Below are positions 36,600-47,000 of a stretch of DNA of 64,000 bases, one piece after another. Location of the stretch: the NCBI GenBank assembly GCA_948567375.1, contig OX419755.1:25560517-25624516 (forward strand), read 5' to 3'. The first letter of the stretch is position 1, and every line of letters begins with the position of its first letter. The stretch comes from Lunularia cruciata (lineage: Eukaryota > Streptophyta > Marchantiopsida > Lunulariales > Lunulariaceae). A program made the position numbers and the translations under genes. Below the pieces are notes generated by a model that saw only the letters and a list, made by a program, of their open reading frames with translations, was not told where the DNA came from and did not search any database.

Positions 36600-37020
36600 A
36601 CCATTTGAGGAGGAAGTTATAGACCCTCAATCTGTCAATTACATCTAGGTAACTATGTATATCTATAGCAGACAACACCAACAACACTTGATGTTTTGAC
36701 ATGCCACACTATCTTAAAAGTGCGAGAGGTTTTGCCATCTGGAGTCCTTGTGTTGGATGGACGTGATGGTGTTGTTTGGAAGGATTATGTGCACAATTGT
36801 GTGCCATGCTACCTCCCAAACATTGATGGTACTATAGACCCAAGCTTGGCACTTGTACATGCAAGCTTGAGGTGTATGTTATGCAGCTCTTTTGGTGAAA
36901 TTGCTACTATGTTAGTATGTGATAGCTGTTTGAGAGGATGGCATATGGCATGTATGATTCCTCCCGTCATGGTGGTTCTTCAAGGATAGTGGTTATGTCC
37001 TAGATGTACTTGACCTATAG
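36600..37020 (+). pseudogene. A-b post-integrase segment with PHD-type zinc finger
   Basis: C-terminal end of family A Pol. After 'TILKVREVLPSGVLVLDG' and 'NCVPCYLPNIDGTIDPSLA' comes a C4HC3 PHD pattern (36873-37017): CMLC, then 'MLVCDSCLRGWHMACMIPP', then W-x-CPRC. Cys and His spacing fits PHD fingers, which bind histone H3 tails. A reader module at this place parallels chromodomains in chromoviruses. Only this copy in the window shows it. Fossil, broken. Confidence 0.78.
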
Positions 37021-37182
37021 CTAGTTCATTCTTTATATGGTATAGATTGCAAACAGGCAACTAAAAATGGAGCTCCATAACACCTGGCCTTTTGATCTTT
37101 GCCCATCATAGGGTATACCATATACTTGGAGTACATGGCTATCTAGAGTTAGAGAGACCTAACCAACAGCTAGGGGAGCAAT

Positions 37183-37845
37183 TGTGGCACTTTAGAGTCT
37201 ATGTATGACTTATGTGTGAGTTGTGCTTCTACAGTGTATGATGTTGACAACAATGTATGTTGTGTAGCGATGTATATATGCATGATAGTTGTCATGCCAT
37301 TTGTAGTGTCACATCTAGATTGCTTCAACACTGGAGTCGCAATGATAGTAGTTAGAGGTATTTCAATAGTTGCCCATAGACTACTTTCCGATGGTCAAAT
37401 TTTGTGTTTGGGGTATTGACTTCACGGTAGGGCCCACCATCACTTTGCACCATTTGCATTGTTGAGTGTGCCGTCAGCAAGACCGTTGGGGTTCCAGACC
37501 TAGCTCAAGTCCAAGGGTGTACTTTCAAAGTGCAGCTCCAAAGAGCTCACTTCACTGATGTGGAGCCTTCAAGTTCTTGGCTATGGTGGATAGAGGCCAG
37601 CAAGAGTCACTTGGATTCTCTTAGCTAGAGTGGGTGTGGCTTGACTATAATCAGTGCCCAATTGCTGGCAGTTTATTGAGTGATAGATCAAGTACTGATC
37701 TGAGTTGAGTTGAGTCGAGAGTTGTAAACAATCTGATTATTGTGGCACTTTAGAGTCTATGTATGAATTATGTGTGAGTTGTGCTTCTATAGTGTATGAT
37801 ATTGACAGTGATGTATGTTGTGTAGCGATGTATTTACGCATAGCA
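37183..37845 (+). repeat. A-b 3' terminal array B1-A2-B2
   Basis: B1 37183-37287 (105 bp), 2-bp spacer, A2 37290-37740, B2 37741-37845 (105 bp). A purine-rich 'agctaggggagcaat' precedes B1. The geometry is identical to 3808-4456, including the 105-bp length and 2-bp spacer. Confidence 0.85.
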
Positions 37846-39151
37846 TCCTTTTGGGACTCTAGATAGCCACCATGTCGCTTGAAGCTCCACTGCAAATCAT
37901 CAAGGCACTACTATACCCAAAGTATTTTGACTTCCACCTTGCTCTTTGACAACCTTGACCTTAATTGTAGGATCTCTTCTCTAAAAAAATTCACCAATTG
38001 AAGCTTGTTGTTCAATTCTGGATACTCCTTCTACTCTAGCATCCACTTCTACAAATACACTAACAATAGACAAACCACATTTGATAAATATTTTACTCCA
38101 TAGAATGTTTTTCCTTCATCTTCTGCCACTAGTGCTACAACCCAAAGTGTTGATCTCCTTACTTTCAGGCTGACATCTTTGAGCTTTCCACTCCTCCAGC
38201 CTCAAGTTCACTTGGTCCAGCTTGAAGAGCTGTGACAAGTCTTTGGGATTGCACTCTCCTCTAGATCACTACCTAAAATCCATCTTCCTTCTCCAAAATA
38301 TCTTCCTCTGGCAAATCCATGCAAGGGTTGTTGCCTCCTTCCATGTGATCAATCTCCTCATGGAATTCTCAATCCCATATGTCCTTGGCTTCTTCTTCCA
38401 TTGGCTGTTTACCTTGGATTCACAATGTCATCTCTTCCTCCAAATCTCTACAATTTGACTTTGCTTCTTCCTTTGACTCAACTCCAAATGACAAGTCTAC
38501 CATCACCATCTCTCAACTTGGGTTCAACCTCCGAGTAGTCCTTCTCTTCACAAGAAATACCATACTATTGGGTCTACTTTGCTACTTTGACTTTGATATT
38601 GACAGTGTCACTACATTTTCCCATTTGGTTTTGGCAAAGTGTGCATCTCCTTCTTGATTTTCTGCCATATAATGTCATTCATCTACATTTCATCTTGACA
38701 AAGATCTGGATGAAATGTGACACCATCATCTTTCTCTCCTTGGAGCTGAGCAGTTTTAAACTCAAGTAGAGATGTGTTGCAAAAGGCAAAGAGTATTGGG
38801 ATGCACAATCATCTTGCCAATGCTAAAACATCTGATGCGTCCTTGGATAGAGACAATCATACAATTCACACTCTTGCTTGCAAACAAAAGGTGGAAGAAA
38901 ACTGCTTGCTGCTTTGTAACATAAGAGGTTTGCTCTTGCTTCAACATAGGCATTACTACTTTGACAATACTTTGCCTTACGTTTATATAGGTTTTTATAG
39001 ATTTCTACCTTATACACATTCTTTGTGCAAGGTTCACTAAAACTATTTTTCAGCTCCTCAATTTCCTCTACAAGACCACACTTTTGATCAAAGGTGATTC
39101 TTTTAGGCTCTCTTGCATCTCTACCCAACATGAGTCTCCAATCTAACTCAG
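37846..39151 (-). pseudogene. D3 ORF remnants (middle piece of D3)
   Basis: Middle piece of D3 between its two insertions. Minus-strand text shows the D globular block near 38760-39167: 'DWRLMLGRDAREPK', 'NVYKVEIYKNLY', 'VTKQQAVFFHLLFA'. The linker and coiled-coil region lies toward 37850. Same protein family as D1 and D4-D6. Fossil. Confidence 0.7.
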
Positions 39152-39353
39152 TGTGACAACCCAACAAATATCACTTTTGCAGTAATAATGTAAGTTAAGT
39201 TTGTTCTTGCAGAGATACTCATCAGAAATGTCCAAATATAAAGTAAATATCACAAATGTGGTTCTTCTTGATTTCTTCTTTAGTCTCTTGGGTAGAATTA
39301 ACACCCAAAAGAGAGTAACAAGCATTGATTTGCAATCTTGTCACACAAAAATG

Positions 39354-39543
39354 TCAAATCTTTCCAAACAATTTGATCAAAAGTGTGGTCTTGTAGAGGA
39401 AATTGAGGAGCTGAAAAATAGTTTTATTGAACCTTGCACAAAGAATGTGTATAAGTTAGAAATCTATAAAAACCTATATAAACCTAAGGCAAAGTATTAT
39501 ATGAAGTATGTTGAAGCAAGAGCATCAAATCTTTCCAAACAAT
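39354..39543. repeat. Inverted D-coding fragment inserted in D5 3' region
   Basis: A 152-bp insert (39373-39524) is flanked by a 19-bp direct duplication 'tcaaatctttccaaacaat' (39354-39372 / 39525-39543). The insert is a near-identical inverted match to the D3 ORF piece at 38932-39090, only a few hundred bases away, with a short internal difference. Other D units have a single 'ctttccaaacaa' here and no insert. Confidence 0.85.
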
Positions 39544-40099
39544 CTTGATTGTGATGATTCAATCTCTCCCAAAAATAGCACATCATTGCAAAACTACTTT
39601 GCATCAGAATTTTTTTCCACCCTTCCACTGAAGCCACAACTTCCTTGATCAAAATTGCTTCACATCAACTCAGAGCTGCACTCACAAATGCAAAATACTA
39701 CCAACACTACAATTCCTCTCAGATTTGTCAAGGCATTGCTCCAATTGCACTTCACTCAAGATCAAACACACAAAATGAAGATCAAGGCTACGGAATACAA
39801 CATCCAACAAGCTCATTGACTTGCATTTCAAAATTCTTTCAACATTCACAAACACATACACAGAGTTGATACTCAGAATAAAGCTCAGGCAACAAGCACT
39901 ACTTCATGGCAATTTGCTTTATCTATTCTCAGGAATAATGAATACTGAACAAAAATACACAACAAATGCCTCCTTTGAAAAGGCTGAGCTCTTCAGCAAT
40001 TATCTAACTTCCTAAAGTGCTTCCTAATAACTCTGACAACCTACAAATCCAAAATGACAATGCACCTCTTCATACTACCCTTCAAAATCTCAAATCAGT

Positions 40100-42760
40100 T
40101 TCTAATCCAATCCAATGTCTACTTCTACTTTGGCTTCCATTTCTCTATGATCCTCCAAGTATTTCTCCTTCTTTGGGTCTATCTAATTCTACTAAGTCCT
40201 TCATTATTTCTACCATCTCTTCTCTCTGAACTACAATTGAGGTCATGGGTAACCTTTCTGATTTTATATCTCCCAACCCACTCTTCTCTAAAGTGTCAAG
40301 TGCTAAATCCGAAGACACCTACACTCCTAGCTCTGTTACCTTGGACTTTGTCTCCAACCTCATAGAACTACAAAGTCTCTCCAATTTTGAATGTACTAAG
40401 TCTAATCTAAGACATATATTATCTTCTACTTCTAACATCTTCCTATCTACTCAATCTCTTAAGCGAATCAACAACTGGTTCAATTTTATGTCCTTTGCTT
40501 TCTTCTTCCTTGTTTCTTGCACTAACAACTTTAACTCGTGCAGTCTTGCTTCCTCCAACTGGACTTCAGCCAGTGTCCCTAACATTGCTTTCATTCTTAC
40601 AACAACGTCTTTGCTTACATCTTGTCTTGACATCTGCAACTTCTCTCTTTCTACTAACAATTCTTCTCGATACATCTTTACTTCATCTCCCAACTTGGCC
40701 TTTAGTGCTTCCTTCTCTTTCACACTCTACCAAATTTGTTCTTCCATTCCCTTGACCAACCCTCGCAATCATTCTTCTTCTCTATTACGCGTGGCCAACT
40801 CTTGCTCCCAAGCCCAATCTTTCTCTATGGCACTGGCCTTCAAACACTCCAACTCTTGACCCATAACAGCAGCCATAGCCTTCAAATGAATAACTTCTAT
40901 ATGTGTATCACACTCTTCTACCCGCAAGGCCTCAGACTTCACTAATTGCTCCTTCCAATCTTCTTCTTGCTTTGCCATGGTTTTGCCTTTCTTTGCAAAG
41001 TCCCTCATTAGACTCTCAATCTCCTTTCTCCTCAACTCTACATCATTACAAAGCTCTACTAACTCCCGCTCTCCTCAACTCATCTTCTTTTTCAACTCCA
41101 AAGTTTCATCACTCATATATCGTGCTATTGCCAATTCCTCCTTCACTCTTGAGTGACCGTGCTTCAATTCATCTTGCTTCTTTTGTAACTTTTCTAGCAA
41201 AGGGCAAACCACCCATGACAAGTACTCTACCCCACTCAAGACTATGAATTTCTCAACTTGCATTGGCTCTTTGCTTGTTACCTCTTCTACTAGAGCTTTA
41301 CTCCAAAGTCGTAATCTTCTAACTCTTAGGGGTTCTTCATCTGATCTGGCCCCTTCTTCTTCTAACAGACTCACATTACTTACTTCTACTACTGCAATAG
41401 CAACACTTCTTTTTCTGCTCTGCTGAACTTTTGCCATTGGCTCAGCCTCTAGAGTTTCTTTTATTTCAACTAGATGTAACTCCTTCTCTTCTTCTTCAAC
41501 ATTGTCTCTTCCTCATTTTTGAACTTCTACCTCACCTTCGCTCCCACTGCTCAACTCTTCACTATCCAATGTCAACTCTGGTTCTTCTTCTTCTTCTGAG
41601 CATTCTTCCTTGTACTCAACTTCTCCTTTAGACTCTTATGCTCCCGATGACTCATCCAGCACTATGATTTCTTGTCTTAGGTTTACTTTCCACACCTTCT
41701 TTGGCTTGACTGGTGCCAAACTCTCCTCCGAGCAACTTTGCTTCCTGTGTCTTTGGGATGACCATTGCTACTCATAGATATTGTCGTGTGCGCACATAGT
41801 GCTCATCACTACTTTGGATCTGTTGAATATACTGTTGTTCCTTGCCATTTGTAGTCTTTTGTAAGTAAGTTGGGATGAGAATGCGACACCATCTTTCTTT
41901 GCTTAGACTCCTTCATCAAGTTCAATCCAAAGTAGAAATAGGCACCAAATGGCACCACATAACGAGACGCATCTCGATGTCTCCAACACCGCACCATCTA
42001 CCCCGTTCTTTGTTAAAAACACTTTGCACAATTTATTGGTGCACCTGCAAACATCTAGTGGAAGAAGACTGCCTGATGCTTCATCACATAACTTGTGCAA
42101 TTGGGCTTGAAAAGTACCATCATTGCCCCAATGATGCTTTACCTGATTGGGTCTTGATAGGTATCCACCTTGTACCTGTTCTTTGTGCACGATGATGTAA
42201 AGGATTTTTGAATCTCATTTGTCTCCTCTGTAGACTCTCTTTTTCCAAGAAAGGTGGCCCCAATTTCCTCACCGGTCTCCCTCCCCAACACTATTCTCCA
42301 ATCTGCCTCTATCCATTGAGCCAGATTGCCTCTCTTTCCTCAGGTCCCTCCTCATAATCACTTAAGGCTACTTCAGCCATGAACCTTAGAAATCTTAAAT
42401 TCTAGTTCCATGCTAGAAAAGTGATCCAAAGTCTACTCAAGATTTCAATTTGAGCTATCATATCTAATCTTTGAATCATTGGATTTCTTACTGTGAGTAA
42501 CAGACCCTTCTTCTAACCCTTATTTGGCATTTTATGATCTCTAGTGCATGGTAATTGAAAGATGATTCTACCATCCCTAGGTCTTGAAATCCTCACTCCT
42601 TCTACCTTGCTAAACATCAAACACTCAACCGGCTTCTCTACATTCATTCCTTTGGATAGACTACTCAATGGCGTAGGATACTTGTAGGACATTTCACAAT
42701 CTCCTAAAAAATGTCCCAATTTTATAGTTCCTCATTGATCAGCCATTCCTCTGTTGCTTG
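40100..42760 (-). pseudogene. D5 ORF region
   Basis: Minus strand, order as in D4 and D6. N-terminus near 42719 'VECLMFSKVEGVRISRPRDG'; 'MIAQIEILSRL' and 'ITFLAWNLRFLRFMAEVALS' near 42400-42450; globular block 'SIIGAMMVLFKPNCTSYVM' and 'YFYFGLNLM' (about 42140-41900). An acidic and basic linker follows (41700-41400), then a long coiled coil (41240-40450: 'LSWVVCPLLEKLQKKQDEL', 'EARLHELKLLVQETRKKKAKD'), and the tail near 40120. No catalytic motif recognised. Fossil, several breaks. Confidence 0.7.
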
Positions 42761-44050
42761 TCACAGAAATGCACTCTTTCTACATGACTTCCTCCTGGCA
42801 TTATATAGGTTTAGTGGTTTGCACCTTGTTTGCCATCTTTTTGCCTGTACTTTTTGGATTTGCCTCTACAAAGTGAAGTTGTTATGCCATCTTTGCATCA
42901 AGTTGATCACCTTGAGACAAAGTCCCCTTACTTTGGGTCTCTCTTGGCTGGTTCTGATCTGAGTACTTCATTTTGGACTTAGAGTTAAGTTACTTTGGGT
43001 TTCAACCCAAAGTCACCCTTCTTCTTCTTCTACTGCCATTTGGGTTTAATATGATTTTGTTTATACACTTCTTCTTCAAAACCGCACAGAAATTAACCAA
43101 ACAAAAAAAAGGTGGGTACCAAACTCAGTCCATTAAGTCAGATTTCCTTTCTGCCCTTCCACCTAGGGACCATCTATACAATTGCTAGCTCTAATTTTTG
43201 CCATGAACCATAGAAAACTCAGATTCCAATTCCAGGCCAAAATATAATCCAAAGTTGGCTTAAGACTTTAATACTTGCTAACATATCTAATCTCCAATTA
43301 TTTTGGACAGAAAGTGCTTGAACCTATTTATTGCACTTCATTGGCATTATGTGCTCACTAACTCTCCAATTCTCACAAAGCAATCTAGTGACTTTGCTCA
43401 TGATTCTAACATGACTCTCTCAAGACAACTATACATAGTAATAGGATATATCTTTAACATTGCAAAATTTCCTTGGAAAAAGTTTTAATTTTATACTTCT
43501 CTAATTTGTAGTTATTCTTCAATTGAGCCTTAATTGAAACTCACACCTACTACATGACTTACTCTTGTCACTCTCAAATTCATCCTCACATCAAGTAGCC
43601 ATTTTTTGTTGAATGTACCTTCTTGGTTAGTATGGTCTGAGTCAAAGTGGTAAAGATACCTTTGGATTAGGTTAATCATTTTGATGCAAAGTATCCTTAT
43701 TTTGGGCCTACTGCCCATCTAGTCCAATCCAAATCCTTCTTCTTTTTTAAAAGTCAATTTCCTTGGATTGGACTGGATTTTCTTCTTCTAATCCAAACAC
43801 ATGATTATTCTCTCCTTTCTTCCAATTTAGCTTCAAATTTGGCTTAAAAAATGCACTTCTTCTCTAAAAACTTCCAAAAACAAAAAATTATGGATACCAT
43901 ACTCATTGTGCAAGTATATAGTCAAATTTTTATTCTTCATGATCATTTATAGGGATTGGAGGCTGAGAAGATTAGACACAATTAAGAAAGGAATATGGGT
44001 TAGAAACAAAGTACTTTAACTTTGAAATGTGGAAGATAAGATGGATCCTC

Positions 44051-47000
44051 TGTGAAAACCCAAAAAATATCACTTTTGCGGTAATTGGGTAAGTAAAGTT
44101 TGTTCCCGTAGAGATACGAGTCAGAATTGGTCAAATACAAAGTCAAATAGTAACACTTGCAATTCTTCTTGGTTGCGTCTTTAATCTCTCAGGTAGAAAC
44201 CACACCTTGAAGAGAGTAACAAGCATTGATTTGCAGTCTTGTCACAAATTCACACTCCTTAATCACAACACCATCAATTCTTTCCAAACAATCTTGATTG
44301 TGATGATTCAGGCTCTCCCAAAAATGGCACTTCACTGCAAAATGAATTTGCCTTAAAATTGTGTTCCACCCCTCCATTGAAGGCACAACTTCCTCGATTA
44401 AAATTGCTTCACATCAACTTCGCACTGCACTCACAAACACAAAATACTACCAACACTACAATTCCTCTCAGATCTATCAAGGCATTGCTTCAATTGTACT
44501 TCACTCAGGATCAAACACACAGAATGAAGATCAAGGCTGTGAATCCAACATCCAACAAGCACACTAAATTGCCTTTCAAATTTCTTCACACACTCACAAA
44601 CACAAACACAAAGTTGATACTCGGAATCAAGCTTAAGCAACGAGCACTGCTTCATAGCACTTCGCTTTATCTATTCTCAGAATTATGAGCACTGAACAAC
44701 ATGATACTATGAATGCCACTCTTAAATAGTGAAGCAATCAATAGTTATCTTCCTAATACACCTCTTCCTAATGACTCTACAAACCTGCAGATCCGAAATG
44801 ACAATGCACCTCTTCATATTTGCCTATTCAAATCTCAAATTGGTTACTAATCCAATCCGATGTCTACTTCTTCCTCGGCTTTCAAACCCAAACCCAAAGT
44901 AATTTTACTTCCTACTACTCTATCCTTGGGTTTCACATCTCCTACATCTTCTACCAGATCTAGCAATTCTTTTTCCTGATCTGAAATTTGACTAGCGGGT
45001 AATCTATCTAACTCCTTATCTCCTGACCCACTCTTCTTTATTGTTTCCAATGGTAACTCCAAAGATATTTGCACTCCTACTCCATCGACTTTGGGTTTGG
45101 CTCTAACGTCTTTCCGAAGTTTGTCTATCTCTAATTTCACTAAGTCTAATCTAATCATGATATTATCTTCTACCTCTAGTATTTTCCTATCTACACGAGT
45201 CCTGAGACTAATCAACAGCACATTTAAAGCTATGTCCTTTGCTTGTCTCCTCCTTGTCTCTTGCACCAACTTCAACTCGTGCAGCCGCGTCTCTTCAATT
45301 CGAATGCTAGCCTCTGTACTTAACATCGCGTTCATTCTGAGGATGATCTCCTTCAATGGCTCCAATCTCATCTTCCTTTCATGCTCCTGATCTGCAAGCC
45401 AATCCTCTCTGTACATCGCCAATTCCGCTTCAAACTCGGCTTTCACCATTTCTTTCTCCTTCTCCTTATGCTCAATCTTCTCCTCCTGATTACGAAGTAA
45501 CTCTTGTAATCTTTCTTCTTCCCTATATCATAATGCCAACTCCCTTTGCCAGAGTTGCTTCTTCTCTTCTACACTCTCCATCACTCTATCGAGCTCTTGT
45601 TCCTTCACTGCTACCCTCGCCATAGCATGGATAAGTTCTAATCTTGAATCAGCAAACTGTTGCTTCAAGATTTCATACTCTGCTACTTGTCTTTCCCTCG
45701 CTATGTCACTCTTCTTAACAAGTTCCTCTCGATACATCACTTCTCTCTTCAAGTCTTCAATTACTTGACCCTGCACTACTGCCTCCCCTCTCAGTACTTC
45801 CCTTTCCTCCTCACCTTGGGTTATAATCTTCTTCAACCCCGAGTTCTCTTCTTCTAATCTCGATAACACCTGCAAGACAGTCTTCACCTCTGGACATGTC
45901 GACTGCATCTCCTTCTTCTTGTGCTCCAATTTCACCAACAATGGACACACAATCTCCTGCACGTACTCCACTCCAATGCTCGCAACTACTTCCTCCTACA
46001 TAGCAATCTCCTTCCTTACTTCTTGTTCACCTGATACTTGCCTTCATCTTTGCAGTCTTTGTATTGGAATCGACGCCTCACTCCCCAAGCTTTCATTCAC
46101 TTCTTCCTTCGCCTTACTTGGACCTGCTTCACACTTTGCCTTGCATCTTGAACGAACTCCCCTCTGGATTGCAGACTTCTTCTCCTTGGCCTTAGGTATC
46201 TCGTCCTCCAACTTCTCATTATCTTTTGGCTCAAGCTCCACCCAAACTTCTTCTTCTTCTATTGTAGCGGCTAGTACCGACATCATCTCTCCACCTTCAT
46301 CACTGTCTCTACTTGTATCTCCACTTTGCAGCGTAAGCTCCGGTTCTTCCTCACGTTCTGAGTCTTTGGACTTACACTCGACTTTGCCTTCCGAGTCTTT
46401 GTCTTCTGACATGATCACCACCATGCCTCTCCTCGGGTTTCCTTTCCTGGTCTTCCAAGGTCTTGTCTTGTCTTTGGCTTCTCCTTGCCGACTCCGCTTC
46501 TTTGACTTCGGAGTGCTTGCTTCTATCTCTACGCTCTTCCCCGTCTTTGCGTAGTACTCATCTATGCTCCAGATTTGAAGAATGTACGGCTGCTCTTCCA
46601 CATCGACTTCTCTTCTCAAGTCGGGATGGAAGTGAGACACCATTCAATTTCACTCTGCCAAGTTGAGCAAATTCAACCCGAGGTAAAAGTGTGCTGCAAA
46701 TGGCACAATGTAATGTAGAGGTGACTTATCCCACAAATTCCACACCATTTGTCTTGTTCTTCCATGGAAGCACCTCGGCCAGTTGATCGGTTCTCCTACA
46801 AACAGCTTATGGAAGATCACCGCTTGGTGTTTCATCACATAAGTCATTCTCTCCGGCTTCAAGATCACCATGAGAGCACTCATGATCCCTCTCTTCATTG
46901 GATCCTTGTAACTCTCAACCTTATACCCATTCTTTGTTCTCTTCAAAGAGAAAGCATCTCTCACTTCTTGAGTCTCTTCTGCTAGTTCTTCCTTACCCAA

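Larger units (their letters stand above)
29941..37845 (+). mobile_element. Gypsy element A-b (ends complete, pol not retained)
   Basis: Family A element inside D3, from TGTCACGCC at 29941 to GCATAGCA at 37845, with a 4-bp duplication tcct (29937-29940 / 37846-37849). Contents: A1 repeat 29941-30390, leader with a tRNA-like segment, gag from 31627, unit D4 (32817-36586), the post-integrase and PHD segment (about 36600-37020), and the 3' array B1-A2-B2 (37183-37845). A1 and A2 differ by roughly 12% by eye, so the element is old. Broken. This copy fixes both ends of the family. Confidence 0.88.
39152..43123 (-). mobile_element. D5, D unit inserted into D3
   Basis: 3972 bp, minus strand. Plus-strand edges are TGTGACAACCCAACAAATAT at 39152 and AAAGGTGGGTACCAAA at 43123, with a perfect duplication ctcag (39147-39151 / 43124-43128). 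The flanks rejoin D3 ORF text. D inserting into D is good evidence that the edges are real. It carries one ORF region and, near its 3' end, an extra inverted D fragment (39373-39524). Broken. Confidence 0.92.
28213..43901 (-). mobile_element. D3, D unit split by A-b and D5
   Basis: Family D unit on the minus strand. Plus-strand edges are TGTGACAACCCAAC at 28213 and ...ATGGATACCATA at 43901, with a perfect 5-bp duplication ctcat (28208-28212 / 43902-43906). Its own pieces are 28213-29940, 37846-39151 and 43124-43901. Insertions are A-b (29941-37845, duplication tcct) and D5 (39152-43123, duplication ctcag). ORF remnants of the D type occur in all three pieces (for example 38823-39167: 'LGCHTELDWRLMLGRDAREP'). 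Broken. Confidence 0.88.
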
